A stretch of DNA of 63,946 bases from Damh-18 sp964390945 (GCA_964390945.1 CAYMIV010000004.1:1-63946), one strand, 5' to 3'. Numbered from the stretch's first letter, positions 5,952-15,148 are shown. The notes: generated by a model not told the origin, from the sequence alone. A program made the numbers and translations.

Positions 5952-7256
5952 ATGTCAAATAGAACCGCTCCCACACTTGATGATTTCACCGCCATTCACT
6001 TCGTCGGTATTGGGGGTATCGGCATGTCCGCACTTGCACGATTTTGTCTTGGCGAGAAGAAAATCGTGAGCGGTTCTGATCGTGCGCCGTCGGACATTAC
6101 GCGAGCACTCGAAAAGGAAGGCGTGAAAACGTACCCATCGCAAATTGCCGCAAACATCACCGATGACGTTGACCTTGTCGTTTACACCGAGGCGATGCCA
6201 CAAGACCACGAAGAACTTGAGGCGGCACGTGTGCGGGGAATACCGATGATGAATTATTTTGACGCGCTCGGCATGGTCGCGAACGAGTACTATCTCATTG
6301 CGATTGCGGGGAGTCACGGCAAGACAACGACGACCGCGATGCTCATCGACATTTTAGAGGATGCGGAATTCGACCCGTCAGCGGTCGTCGGCTCACTTCG
6401 TTCGCGAACGAAATCAAATTTCAGGGCAGGGAAGAGCAAGTATTTCATCGTCGAGGCATGCGAGTATAAACGCGACTTCCTCTCGCTCACGCCCGATATT
6501 CTCGTCATTACGAACATCGAATACGAGCATGTCGATTACTATAAAACCCTCCGCGATGTGCAGGAGGCGTTTCGGGAATTTGCTGCGCAGGTCAGAGAGG
6601 GTGGGGTAGTCATTCTGAATTTTGGCGGCGAAAACATGGCGCCCATCCTTGAGGGGCTTTCCGCACCCATCATCGATTATGGAAAATATTTTGATCCCAC
6701 ACTCAAACTCAGGGTGCCCGGGGTACACAATCAGTTAAATGCCGCGGCGGCTACAGCCGCCGCGGCACACGCAGGCGTATCTCGCGATATCATAAAGTCC
6801 TCACTTGAGAATTTTAAAGGCACGTGGCGACGATTTGAGTATAAGGGCGAAGTGAACGGTGCGAAGGTATATGACGATTACGGACATCACCCGACCGAAA
6901 TACGCGCGACTATCCAGGGTGCGCGCGAAATGTATCCCGATAAAAAAATAACGCTTGTATTTCAACCGCACACATATACGCGCGCCGCGGAACTCTTTGA
7001 TGATTTTGTGACAGAATTAGGGAAGGCGGATCGCGTACTCATGGCACCTATATACGCGGCGCGCGAACAGAACACACTCGGGGTTTCAAGTGAGAAAATT
7101 ACGGAACACATCAATTCTCAGGGCGGAAACGCGACAACACACAATTCATTCGACAACATTGTTGCGGTTCTGAAGCGCGAAAGTACTGAAAACGACCTCG
7201 TTCTCATTATGGGGGCGGGCGATATTATCAATATCTCGAAACAACTTTTTGTATGA
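5952..7256 (+). CDS. murC: UDP-N-acetylmuramate--L-alanine ligase
   Basis: Mur ligase, 434 residues. It adds L-Ala to UDP-MurNAc. Visible: GIGGIGMS near the N-terminus, P-loop GSHGKTTTT (about 120-128), NIEYEHVDYY, the central HNQLNAAAA, and YDDYGHHPTEI in the C-terminal domain. The start is set by the -10 box 11 nt upstream; an in-frame upstream extension lies antisense to the neighbouring gene and is rejected. Its stop overlaps the rsmI start by 4 nt (ATGA). Confidence 0.95.
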   Translation: MSNRTAPTLDDFTAIHFVGIGGIGMSALARFCLGEKKIVSGSDRAPSDITRALEKEGVKTYPSQIAANITDDVDLVVYTEAMPQDHEELEAARVRGIPMMNYFDALGMVANEYYLIAIAGSHGKTTTTAMLIDILEDAEFDPSAVVGSLRSRTKSNFRAGKSKYFIVEACEYKRDFLSLTPDILVITNIEYEHVDYYKTLRDVQEAFREFAAQVREGGVVILNFGGENMAPILEGLSAPIIDYGKYFDPTLKLRVPGVHNQLNAAAATAAAAHAGVSRDIIKSSLENFKGTWRRFEYKGEVNGAKVYDDYGHHPTEIRATIQGAREMYPDKKITLVFQPHTYTRAAELFDDFVTELGKADRVLMAPIYAAREQNTLGVSSEKITEHINSQGGNATTHNSFDNIVAVLKRESTENDLVLIMGAGDIINISKQLFV

Positions 7257-7942
7257 GCGGACTCCTCTCAGTTGTTGCAACGCCGATTGGCAATCTTGAA
7301 GATATTACGCTTCGGGCACTTCGTGTGCTGGAAGGAGCGGAGTATGTGCTGTGCGAAGATACGCGGGTGACGGGGAAGCTCCTCGCGCACTACGACATCA
7401 AAGCGAAGCTCAAACGATATGACGCGCACGCTTCAGACAAAGTGCACGCAGATATCATTCGCGACCTTGAAGAAGGAAAACATATCGCGCTCGTTTCGGA
7501 CGCCGGGACACCCGGAATTTCCGACCCGGGGGTATTCCTTGTTGCGCGAGTTCGGGAAGCGCGAGTAGCGCGCATTGACGCCATCCCTGGCCCTTCCGCA
7601 CTCACTGCGGCATTCTCCATCGCAGGCATTGCCGGAAATGAATTTATTTTCCTCGGCTTCGTGCCGCAGAAAAAAGGTCGCGAGACCTTCTTCAAAAGTC
7701 TTGCAGCATATGAGGTGCCGGTCATCTTCTATGAGTCTCCGCATCGCATCATGAAAACACTTGAATCGCTTGTGAGCACCGGCGCGACTATTCCGGTTAA
7801 CTGGAACATCAGTGTGGCGCGCGAGCTGACAAAAATACATGAGGAAGTGGTGGCAGGAACGCCCGAGGAAGTACTTCAGTACTTCAAAGACCACACCGAC
7901 CACGTTCGCGGAGAGTTTGTTGTGTTGGTGAAGAAAGATTAA
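7253..7942 (+). CDS. rsmI: 16S rRNA (cytidine1402-2'-O)-methyltransferase
   Basis: Tetrapyrrole-methylase-fold enzyme, 229 residues, that 2'-O-methylates C1402 of 16S rRNA with SAM. Visible: VATPIGNLEDITLRAL at the N-terminus, CEDTR, SDAGTPGISDPG, PGPSA, FYESPHR, and VARELTKIHEE. Length is a little short at the C-terminus. Between the last two motifs it carries TIPVNWN, encoded by a near-palindrome shared with murD. Translationally coupled to murC. Confidence 0.95.
   Translation: MSGLLSVVATPIGNLEDITLRALRVLEGAEYVLCEDTRVTGKLLAHYDIKAKLKRYDAHASDKVHADIIRDLEEGKHIALVSDAGTPGISDPGVFLVARVREARVARIDAIPGPSALTAAFSIAGIAGNEFIFLGFVPQKKGRETFFKSLAAYEVPVIFYESPHRIMKTLESLVSTGATIPVNWNISVARELTKIHEEVVAGTPEEVLQYFKDHTDHVRGEFVVLVKKD
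7788..7806. repeat. palindrome shared with murD
   Basis: CTATTCCRGTTAACTGGAA matches the core of the murD palindrome (4604-4622) with one base variable. It encodes IPVNWN in frame in both genes, at positions where family members normally have unrelated residues. Confidence 0.7.
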
Positions 7943-7978
7943 GTTTTCCACATTTTCGCGAAACATTCGTTTGTGCGT

Positions 7979-7984
7979 TATACT
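7979..7984 (+). promoter_or_regulatory. leaderless -10 box
   Basis: TATACT ends 6 nt before the ATG at 7991. Confidence 0.6.
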
Positions 7985-7990
7985 AGCGAA

Positions 7991-8269
7991 ATGTCACGCG
8001 AATCATCCGTTTTTCTCTTGGGAATGTTGGTATTTCTTACACCGTTTCTGGGCGTGCCAAATGACTGGAAGGAGAAAGTTTTTATTGTCTCCGGCGCGTT
8101 TCTAATGGTGCTTGGATACAGTTTGCGGCGCACCGCTTTTCTTCACTCAATCGATGGAGGGAATGGGGAGAGAAAGACCGACACTTTTGTTGAAAGCCAC
8201 CGTGTTCGGGAAAATCCAATGGAAACAAAATCAGACGCAGCACCTGAAGAAGTTTCCGTGACAGAATAA
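7991..8269 (+). CDS. small two-helix membrane protein
   Basis: 92 residues. Two hydrophobic helices (about 6-21 and 28-44) are followed by a long hydrophilic, charged tail that is probably cytoplasmic and disordered. Start chosen because a TATACT box lies 6 nt upstream. It sits 11 nt before the secreted glycosidase gene and may be co-expressed with it. Function unknown. Confidence 0.6.
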   Translation: MSRESSVFLLGMLVFLTPFLGVPNDWKEKVFIVSGAFLMVLGYSLRRTAFLHSIDGGNGERKTDTFVESHRVRENPMETKSDAAPEEVSVTE

Positions 8270-8280
8270 TTGTTTGCACT

Positions 8281-9573
8281 ATGTATCGATACGGTGTTGT
8301 CGCTTTGGGAACGGTGGGGATATTTGCGCTCTCGCAGTATGTACTCACGAATGCGGCGCGATATGAATACACTGTTCGTTCCGCACCTGAGCCAACGGAA
8401 GTGGCAACAACAACAGAACAGGAGCGGGAACCGCAGGACACGAGGAAAGCCATCACGCATGTTCCGCTTCCCGAAGTGGTGAAGGCAATATACATGACGT
8501 CGTGTGTCGCCGGAACAACTGATTTTCGAAACCGCCTCGTATCGCTCATAGACGAAACCGAAATCAACGCGGTGGTCATTGATGTCAAAGATTACTCTGG
8601 CACCATTTCATTCCCACCGATTTCTGAGGACTGGAAGCCGGCCTGGCAAAATGCACGGTGTGGCACAAGTGATATGGAAGCATTCATTGCCTCACTCCAT
8701 GAACGGGGGATATTCGTCATCGCTCGCATTACAGTTTTCCAAGACCCGTTCTATGCGCCACTGCACTCTGAATTGGCGGTACAGAAGCGGGATGGGAGCG
8801 TATGGCGCGACAACAAGGGACTCGCGTTCATTGATGTTGGTGCCAAGCAATACTGGGATCATATTCTTGAGTTATCAATCAACTCATACAATATTGGATT
8901 CGACGAACTCAACTTCGATTACGTTCGATATCCTTCAGATGGTCCGATGCAGGACATTGTTTTTCCAAAAAGTATGGCGAGCGAGTATGGAAGTGATAAA
9001 CAAGCAAACCTCGAAGCGTTCTTCAAATATCTCAATGAGCGCCTCGATGACGAATCACTCTTTGCATCAGTGCGCCATGAAAATACCGGGCGATCGTCGA
9101 CGACCCCTTGGACATCGGTTGACCTCTTTGGTATGACAACGACGAATTTTGATGACCTTTCAATAGGGCAGGTGCAAGACAGAGCTGCCCCATACTTTGA
9201 TTTTGTGGCACCCATGGTATACCCGTCCCACTACCCGAAGACATTCCTCGGACTCGGGAATCCGAATGACTATCCGTACAAGGTGGTTCACTACGCAATG
9301 AGTGAGGGAGTGAAACGAATGACGTCTACGACGACACCCACGCAAGGATTTCTTCATGAGCGTTTAGGCACAAGCACTCCTGCAGTGTACATAAAGCCCG
9401 CATACACTGCGGATAAATTCCGTACCTGGATTCAGGATTTCGATTACGGCGGCGACTATGATGCGGCAGACGTGCGCGCGCAAATTCAGGCGAGCGTCGA
9501 TGCGGGGGTCAAAAGTTATATGATTTGGGCGCCGAGCAACATATACACAAAAGAAGCACTCACACCTGAATAG
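8281..9573 (+). CDS. secreted putative glycoside hydrolase (DUF4015 type)
   Basis: 430 residues. An N-terminal hydrophobic anchor (about 5-22) and a Thr/Glu/Pro-rich linker (35-60) lead to a TIM-barrel-like domain (about 70-400). It shows VVIDVKDYSG, ARITVFQDP, and GFDELNFDYVRYPSDG, all typical of the DUF4015 / COG1306 putative glycosidases. Asp and Glu residues in the last motif are likely catalytic. It probably acts outside the membrane on surface glycan or peptidoglycan. Confidence 0.8.
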   Translation: MYRYGVVALGTVGIFALSQYVLTNAARYEYTVRSAPEPTEVATTTEQEREPQDTRKAITHVPLPEVVKAIYMTSCVAGTTDFRNRLVSLIDETEINAVVIDVKDYSGTISFPPISEDWKPAWQNARCGTSDMEAFIASLHERGIFVIARITVFQDPFYAPLHSELAVQKRDGSVWRDNKGLAFIDVGAKQYWDHILELSINSYNIGFDELNFDYVRYPSDGPMQDIVFPKSMASEYGSDKQANLEAFFKYLNERLDDESLFASVRHENTGRSSTTPWTSVDLFGMTTTNFDDLSIGQVQDRAAPYFDFVAPMVYPSHYPKTFLGLGNPNDYPYKVVHYAMSEGVKRMTSTTTPTQGFLHERLGTSTPAVYIKPAYTADKFRTWIQDFDYGGDYDAADVRAQIQASVDAGVKSYMIWAPSNIYTKEALTPE

Positions 9574-9640
9574 GGCTACCCTCTGGACAAAACAATCATA
9601 CTATTGTACCGTCTGTAAAGATTCCAGAGAGGAGGCAATC

Positions 9641-9886
9641 ATGAGTCAGACTTCCATTCACGGTATTGCAGCAGGAACACCGGCCCGGGACATGGGGGAC
9701 AACGACCTCATTTTCTTGTGGTCGCAGGCACTTCGGAATCGTGGTCAGAATGACGAGACCATCAACGCGGTCTTGGACATCGTGCGCGGCAAACGCGACG
9801 CGGTGTCGGTGGTTGAAGAGCGTCTCGCGGATATCGCAAGACAGATGGCGGAGCGCAATCTCTTTGCCGCCCACTGTATCGCTTGA
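9641..9886 (+). CDS. small soluble orphan protein
   Basis: 81 residues with GAGGAGG 5 nt before the ATG. Predicted mostly helical, no membrane segment. The middle has an alternating charged pattern (Arg, Asp, Glu) suggesting a helical bundle. No family recognised. It is a single-gene unit with a terminator at 9901. Confidence 0.6.
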   Translation: MSQTSIHGIAAGTPARDMGDNDLIFLWSQALRNRGQNDETINAVLDIVRGKRDAVSVVEERLADIARQMAERNLFAAHCIA

Positions 9887-9900
9887 CGTTCCGTAACCCC

Positions 9901-9930
9901 AGAGTCCCGTACGTCGGGGCTCTTTCTTTT
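9901..9930 (+). terminator. intrinsic terminator
   Basis: AGAGTCCC pairs with GGGGCTCT (one G-T pair) around a 7-nt loop, followed by TTCTTTT. Confidence 0.75.
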
Positions 9931-9932
9931 GT

Positions 9933-9938
9933 TATACT
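9933..9938 (+). promoter_or_regulatory. leaderless -10 box of the VirD4-like gene
   Basis: TATACT ends 6 nt before the ATG at 9945 and overlaps the tail of the preceding terminator. Confidence 0.6.
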
Positions 9939-9944
9939 TTTTGT

Positions 9945-11939
9945 ATGTCCTTTGATCCAAACAAAGTCACGTTTTTTGCGCGTACCGATGCGCGGGGAAA
10001 AAATGTCACCTTCGGTATTAAAGCGAAAGACCGCCAGCGCCATGTATACGTCATCGGAAAGACGGGCATGGGTAAATCAACCATGCTTGAAAATATGGCG
10101 ATTCAAGATATTCAAAACGGCGAGGGGATGGCATTCATCGACCCGCACGGCTCCGCCGCCGAAAAATTGCTGAACTATATCCCCGAGAACCGCATCAATG
10201 ACGTGCTCTATTTTGCGCCGTTCGATACTGGATATCCTGTGTCGTTCAACATTATGGAAGACGTCGGTCCCGACCGCCGCCACCTTGTCGTGTCGGGGCT
10301 TATGTCGGTCTTTGAAAAGATATGGGTCGATGCATGGTCGGCACGCATGGCATACATTCTCCAAAACACGCTCATGGCGCTTCTCGAATATCCCGACTCA
10401 ACTTTGCTCGGAGTAAACCGCATGCTCTCCGACAAGGAGTATCGCAAGAAGGTTGTCGAGAATGTAAAGGATCCGGGAGTGAAAGCGTTCTGGGTTGATG
10501 AATTTGCAAAATACAATGAGCGGTACATGCAGGAGGCGGGTGATGCCATAAAAAACAAGATTGGGCAATTCACCGCAAATCCCATCATTAGGAACATTAT
10601 CGGACAGCCCAAATCCTCATTCGACATTCGGAAAATAATGGATGAGAAAAAAATCATCATCATGAACCTTTCGAAAGGCCTCATTGGTGAAACGAACGCA
10701 AACCTTCTCGGATCCATGCTCACGACCCGTGTCTACTTGGCGGCAATGAGTCGCGCCGACCTCTCGCCGTTTGAGATGGATAAAACGCCCAACTTCTATT
10801 TTTATGTTGACGAATTCCAATCTTTTGCAAACGCAACATTCGCAAACATTCTTTCCGAAGCGCGCAAGTACCGCCTCAATCTCACCATCGCGCACCAATA
10901 TATAGAGCAGATGGAAGAGGAGGTGCGGAACGCCGTTTTCGGAAACGTGGGATCCATCATCTCGTTTCGCGTGGGACCGTTTGACGCAGAAACTCTCGAG
11001 ACGATTTTCTCGCCGCAATTTTTAGCGACCGATATCGTGAATCTTGGATTCGCGCAAATCTACCTCACTCTCATGATTGACGGCATCGGCTCAACGCCGT
11101 TTTCCGCAACAACGCTTCCTCCGATTGAGCCACCCACCATGTCATGCAAAGACATGGTTATTGCGGCAAGCCGTCGACAATTTTCACACCCGCGCTCGGA
11201 TGTCGAGGAGCAGATACACAAATTCCACGAGCCCGTTATCCCCATAAAGCACGCACCTCTTCAGGAAAAAAATTCGGTCGAGAGGCGCTTCGTTCACACC
11301 GAAAAAGAGTCACGAGAAACGAATGCGTCGCACGTGCAGCAGCATCGCGCCGAATCATCTGCGCCCACAATGCCGCTACGGGGCGAGGTGGCGAAATCTG
11401 AGAGGGCAATTGCGAAAACCAACACGAACGTGATGCGCTCGAACGGACAAGAACGAAGAGAGGAACAAAAAATTCACTCCGAGCGCCATGAAGAGAAACA
11501 GCGTCTGGAGCAGGGTGGGACTCCTCGCGAGCACCACCCAAAAAAGGCGCACCTCGGTGATCTTCGCTCGGTCCTAAAGAATATCGTTCAAACCGAAAAA
11601 ACAAACAATGTCCAGAAAGCAGATCCTCGCGCATCGGAAAAGGAGGAGAAGTTTAAGGAGTCTCGCGGAGAGTTGCGGAATCTTTTGCAGGATGCGTTGA
11701 AGACGCAGGCTCACACTGCACCAACACCTGCGTCTCACCCCACCCTCGAAACCAAACCAGACATTACGCCAGTGCCCATGATGCGGGTGCCTGAAATAGA
11801 ACGGAAAGAGCCTCCTCTCGAGCCACCTCAGAGTGCCTCACAACAGCCGTATCAAGACGATGGCGCAAAACACTCCATTACTCCCCGCGAACTTGAACGC
11901 ATGATGCGGGTTGGAACAAACGATAAACCCCCGCTCTGA
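9945..11939 (+). CDS. VirD4/TraG-like type IV coupling ATPase
   Basis: 664 residues. The ATPase core (about 25-400) has Walker A GKTGMGKST (about 38-46), DPHGS shortly after, and a Walker B FYVDEFQSF (about 287). This fits the TraD/VirD4 and DUF87-type ATPases that move DNA or protein, common as orphans in CPR genomes. The C-terminal 260 residues are hydrophilic and charged (Glu, Lys, Arg, His), likely disordered, with two short LRxxLxxxL-type helices. No transmembrane segments are seen at the N-terminus, so another protein must place it at the membrane. The only nearby candidate is the TrbC-like protein at 219. Confidence 0.85.
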   Translation: MSFDPNKVTFFARTDARGKNVTFGIKAKDRQRHVYVIGKTGMGKSTMLENMAIQDIQNGEGMAFIDPHGSAAEKLLNYIPENRINDVLYFAPFDTGYPVSFNIMEDVGPDRRHLVVSGLMSVFEKIWVDAWSARMAYILQNTLMALLEYPDSTLLGVNRMLSDKEYRKKVVENVKDPGVKAFWVDEFAKYNERYMQEAGDAIKNKIGQFTANPIIRNIIGQPKSSFDIRKIMDEKKIIIMNLSKGLIGETNANLLGSMLTTRVYLAAMSRADLSPFEMDKTPNFYFYVDEFQSFANATFANILSEARKYRLNLTIAHQYIEQMEEEVRNAVFGNVGSIISFRVGPFDAETLETIFSPQFLATDIVNLGFAQIYLTLMIDGIGSTPFSATTLPPIEPPTMSCKDMVIAASRRQFSHPRSDVEEQIHKFHEPVIPIKHAPLQEKNSVERRFVHTEKESRETNASHVQQHRAESSAPTMPLRGEVAKSERAIAKTNTNVMRSNGQERREEQKIHSERHEEKQRLEQGGTPREHHPKKAHLGDLRSVLKNIVQTEKTNNVQKADPRASEKEEKFKESRGELRNLLQDALKTQAHTAPTPASHPTLETKPDITPVPMMRVPEIERKEPPLEPPQSASQQPYQDDGAKHSITPRELERMMRVGTNDKPPL

Positions 11940-11940
11940 T

Positions 11941-11969
11941 TTGACAGAAAGACAAAATTTCGCTCTAAT
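11941..11969 (+). promoter_or_regulatory. promoter of the hotdog gene
   Basis: TTGACA (11941-11946), 17-nt spacer, TCTAAT (11964-11969). The leader to the ATG at 12015 is about 40 nt. Confidence 0.65.
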
Positions 11970-12014
11970 AGTGGGCAGATATAGTTTCTCTACATCATAG
12001 CCAGAAAGGCTTAT

Positions 12015-12464
12015 ATGGAACAGGTTCAAAAGGGCTTCCTTGGCTTTTCCGAGGCAGAAACTCCCGTAACAACCAAGCCAAACTCGGCCGCTCACGAATC
12101 CCCCAGGTTGGTGGTGAAAGAGTTCACCTTTAGCGAGGCATGGTGCGAACTCTTTTTTAGAATCAGCGGTGACAAGAACTTCAAATTCCACCATTCGAGT
12201 GGTTACGGAATTGTGCAGGGGACCGCAATACTCACTCAGATGGGAACAATGGTGAGCGAGGTGATGCCTGGATACGTGCCGGTTGACTTCTTGGGAACGT
12301 TTCCAAACTGGGTACACATCGGCGAAACTATCACCATCACCATGGAGCGCCTCGATCATGGTCGCGCCAAGACCAGGGTTCGCTTTACGACCCGCGTCCT
12401 GGACTGCATCGTTTCGACGTGCGAAGCAACCCTTGTCTCCAACAGGGTGACCGGACTCAAATAA
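12015..12464 (+). CDS. hotdog-fold (MaoC/FabZ-like) protein
   Basis: 149 residues. After a 30-residue hydrophilic leader, the segment SGDKNFKFHH resembles the GDxNPxH active-site loop of MaoC-like hydratases. It is followed by a Gly-rich helix (GIVQGTAILTQMG) and the beta-strand pattern ending F-P-N-W-V-H-I-G-E-T-I-T-I, typical of hotdog domains. That suggests thioester hydratase or dehydratase activity, but no fatty-acid genes lie nearby, so substrate is open. SD AGAAAGG; own promoter and terminator. Confidence 0.55.
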   Translation: MEQVQKGFLGFSEAETPVTTKPNSAAHESPRLVVKEFTFSEAWCELFFRISGDKNFKFHHSSGYGIVQGTAILTQMGTMVSEVMPGYVPVDFLGTFPNWVHIGETITITMERLDHGRAKTRVRFTTRVLDCIVSTCEATLVSNRVTGLK

Positions 12465-12483
12465 GGTTTGGAGAGCGAACTTC

Positions 12484-12522
12484 AGGTCGCACGACGCACC
12501 GCGTTTAGTGCGACCTTTTTTC
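12484..12522 (+). terminator. intrinsic terminator
   Basis: AGGTCGCAC (12484-12492) pairs with GTGCGACCT (12508-12516), followed by TTTTT. Confidence 0.85.
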
Positions 12523-12548
12523 ATTTATTTTTGTTACTATAGGGAATT

Positions 12549-14000
12549 ATGACAGCGCGGAAAACGATACTTGTTACAGGCGGGGCTGGTTTTATTGGCT
12601 CGCATCTTTGTGAGCGGCTTGTACTTGACGGTCACCGCGTTATCTCGCTCGATAACTATTTCACCGGTTCGATAGAGAACCATGTGTCCGGTGTCGAGTA
12701 CCGCACCGGCCACACGAAGGATATTGCGGTCCACATTCCTGAGACACCAGACATCATCTATCACCTCGGGGAGTATGCACGCGTAGAAAAAAGTTTTGAA
12801 GATATTGAATTTGTGTGGGATCTCAATAAGCTCGGGACATTCGCGGTACTTGAATTTTGGCGACGCACCATGTGTAAGCTTGTGTACGCAGGTTCAAGTA
12901 CTAAATTTGCAGATGACGGAGAAGGAAGGGATCAGAGCCCCTATGCATGGTCAAAAGCAACCAATACTGAGCTTGTAAAAAATTATGCTGAATGGTTTGG
13001 TTTAAGATACGCAATCACCTATTTTTACAATGTGTACGGTCCGCGTGAAATGGCAGGTTCATTCGGTTCTCTTATTGGAATTTTTTCACAGCTCTATAGA
13101 AATGGCCAGCCACTTACCGTAGTGTCTCCTGGTACTCAAAAACGAAATTTTACACATGTGTTTGATATCGTCGACGGCCTCACGCTTGTAGGCGAACGTG
13201 GGGTGGGGGATAGTTTTGGTATCGGGGCTGATGATGCCTACTCTGTACGTGAAGTGGCAGACTTCTTTGGAGGAGAAGTGCTTATGATGCCGGAGCGTAG
13301 GGGGAATAGAGCGACTTCTTCTGTCGATAATGCCCGGACAAAAGAGCTCGGATGGTCTTCCAAACATTCTCTTCCTGGATACATTGAAAGTATAAAGAAA
13401 GACATTGTAGTCACACCCCCACAAGAGCGTCGAGTCTTAGTATTTTCAACGACATTTTTTCCAGATGCTGGAAAGGCTGAATATGCGCTCTGCGATCTTA
13501 TGAGTGCAATGCCGAATGTTCACTTTGATGTTATTACGACAAAATTCTCTAAGACAGCAGGAAAGGAATGTCCGGTGCAGAACGCCACACTCCACCGTGT
13601 CGGTTTTGGAAATAGTTTCGATAAGTACCTGCTTCCGTTTATGGGAGCAAAAATCGCACGACGACTTCAGAAGCAACATTCATATCTTTTTAGATGGGCA
13701 CTTTTTGCGAGCTATGGAGCACTCGCCGCACTTTTCTCACGTACCTCTAAGAAGCTTCCACTCCTTATCACTATCGCTGATCAGAAATTTGCAAACATCC
13801 CACTCCCGACCCGCATGGTACTCAGTCATATTCTCGGAAGGGCAGACCAAGTATATGCAGACGACACACATGAGGTGAAAGCAGCACTGTCACTCTCAAA
13901 GCGAATGACGATGATTCGATCGATTGGTAAAGGCGATGCGTTTGCAAACCAGATTCGTTTTGCGTATAGCACGATGCTAAAAAAACGCACCACGCTATGA
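12549..14000 (+). CDS. NDP-sugar epimerase fused to half a GT4 glycosyltransferase
   Basis: 483 residues in two parts. Residues 1-285 are an extended SDR sugar-nucleotide epimerase/dehydratase: GGAGFIGSH at the N-terminus, a Ser-rich GSST strand, and YAWSK as the Y-x-x-x-K catalytic motif. Residues 295-483 match the N-terminal Rossmann half of the GT4 encoded next door (13997): both have VFST near their start, a Gly-Phe-Gly segment, an arginine-rich A-R-R-L and an A-S-Y-G-A motif. No C-terminal GT domain is present, so this half cannot bind a sugar donor in the usual way. A TACTAT box lies 8 nt upstream. Stop overlaps the next start (ATGA). Confidence 0.85.
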   Translation: MTARKTILVTGGAGFIGSHLCERLVLDGHRVISLDNYFTGSIENHVSGVEYRTGHTKDIAVHIPETPDIIYHLGEYARVEKSFEDIEFVWDLNKLGTFAVLEFWRRTMCKLVYAGSSTKFADDGEGRDQSPYAWSKATNTELVKNYAEWFGLRYAITYFYNVYGPREMAGSFGSLIGIFSQLYRNGQPLTVVSPGTQKRNFTHVFDIVDGLTLVGERGVGDSFGIGADDAYSVREVADFFGGEVLMMPERRGNRATSSVDNARTKELGWSSKHSLPGYIESIKKDIVVTPPQERRVLVFSTTFFPDAGKAEYALCDLMSAMPNVHFDVITTKFSKTAGKECPVQNATLHRVGFGNSFDKYLLPFMGAKIARRLQKQHSYLFRWALFASYGALAALFSRTSKKLPLLITIADQKFANIPLPTRMVLSHILGRADQVYADDTHEVKAALSLSKRMTMIRSIGKGDAFANQIRFAYSTMLKKRTTL

Positions 14001-15148
14001 AACACAATCGCATTCTCATTTTTTCAACAGATGACCACCTCTATCCTGCGGGTGGGGCGGAGCAGGCAATGGGAAATATCACAGAGCGACTTCCCGATAT
14101 TCAGTTTGACCTCATCTGTGCGAAGCTGCGAAAAGGTGTTAAAAGTTTTGAGAGGATAAAAAATGTAAACATTTATAGAATGGGTTTTGGGATTCCCAAA
14201 ATCGACGGAATTATCCTTGCGCTCATCGGGCACATTGTTGCGCGGCGGCTTATGAAGAAATATCAATATGACCTTATCTGGTCAATCATGGCGAGCTATG
14301 GTGCGTTTGCAGCAGTGCGTGTAAAGAAGAAAACAGGTTTGCCATTTCTTCTTACACTCCAGGAAGGAGATTCGTTTGAATATATCTACAACAGAGTGAA
14401 ATATGTGCGTAGGCAGTTTAACGAAATTTTTGCCGTAGCGGATGGCATCCAGGCAATTTCACACTACCTTCTTAAGTGGGGTCGAGATATGGGATATAGA
14501 GGAAATTATGGAAAGGTTATTCCGAACGGAGTCGCAATTGAGGCTTTTGCACAGCCACGTTCGGCGGAGGATGTTCACCGTACCCGTGCCACATTCGGTT
14601 TCCCTGATAATGCCACAATTCTCTTTACGAGCTCGCGTCTTGAAAAGAAAAATGGTGTGAAAGACGTCATAGAGGCGCTGGCGCTTCTCCCTGACACAGT
14701 ATGTTTTGTCATTTGTGGAAGCGGTTCGCTGGAGGGTGAATTGAGAACGCTCGTTGAAAAGTACAATCTTCAGCAACGGGTCAAGTTCATGGGTTTCGTT
14801 GACCCGTCAGAATTACCGCTTCTCATGAAAGCGTCAGATATCTTCATTCGACCCTCTCTCACTGAAGGGCTCGGAAACGCATTTCTTGAAGCAATGGCAG
14901 CACGTATGGTGGTAATCGGGACTGCGGCTGGAGGCATTCCGGACTTCCTCACTGATGGGGAGACTGGGTTTGTGGTTGGCATTGAAGACCCCGACAGTAT
15001 CAGGAGCACCGTGCTCAAAGTTATTTCACTCGATGCTCATGCAAAAGAGGACCTGCTGCATCGTGCAGAGGAAATGGTTCGGGAAAGGTACGAATGGAAT
15101 TGCATCAGTCGCGAAATGGAAACACTCTTTAATGCACTTGCACCATGA
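13997..15148 (+). CDS. GT4-family glycosyltransferase
   Basis: 383 residues, GT-B fold. N-terminal acceptor half, then a C-terminal donor-binding half with FTSSRLEKKNGV and the EGLGNAFLE signature (the E-x7-E motif) near residue 285-300. Retaining transfer of an NDP-sugar to a glycan on a lipid carrier is expected; sugar unknown. Its N-terminal half is a paralogue of the C-terminal part of the preceding fused protein. It overlaps its neighbours by 4 nt on both sides, so it is within a tight operon. Confidence 0.9.
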   Translation: MKHNRILIFSTDDHLYPAGGAEQAMGNITERLPDIQFDLICAKLRKGVKSFERIKNVNIYRMGFGIPKIDGIILALIGHIVARRLMKKYQYDLIWSIMASYGAFAAVRVKKKTGLPFLLTLQEGDSFEYIYNRVKYVRRQFNEIFAVADGIQAISHYLLKWGRDMGYRGNYGKVIPNGVAIEAFAQPRSAEDVHRTRATFGFPDNATILFTSSRLEKKNGVKDVIEALALLPDTVCFVICGSGSLEGELRTLVEKYNLQQRVKFMGFVDPSELPLLMKASDIFIRPSLTEGLGNAFLEAMAARMVVIGTAAGGIPDFLTDGETGFVVGIEDPDSIRSTVLKVISLDAHAKEDLLHRAEEMVRERYEWNCISREMETLFNALAP

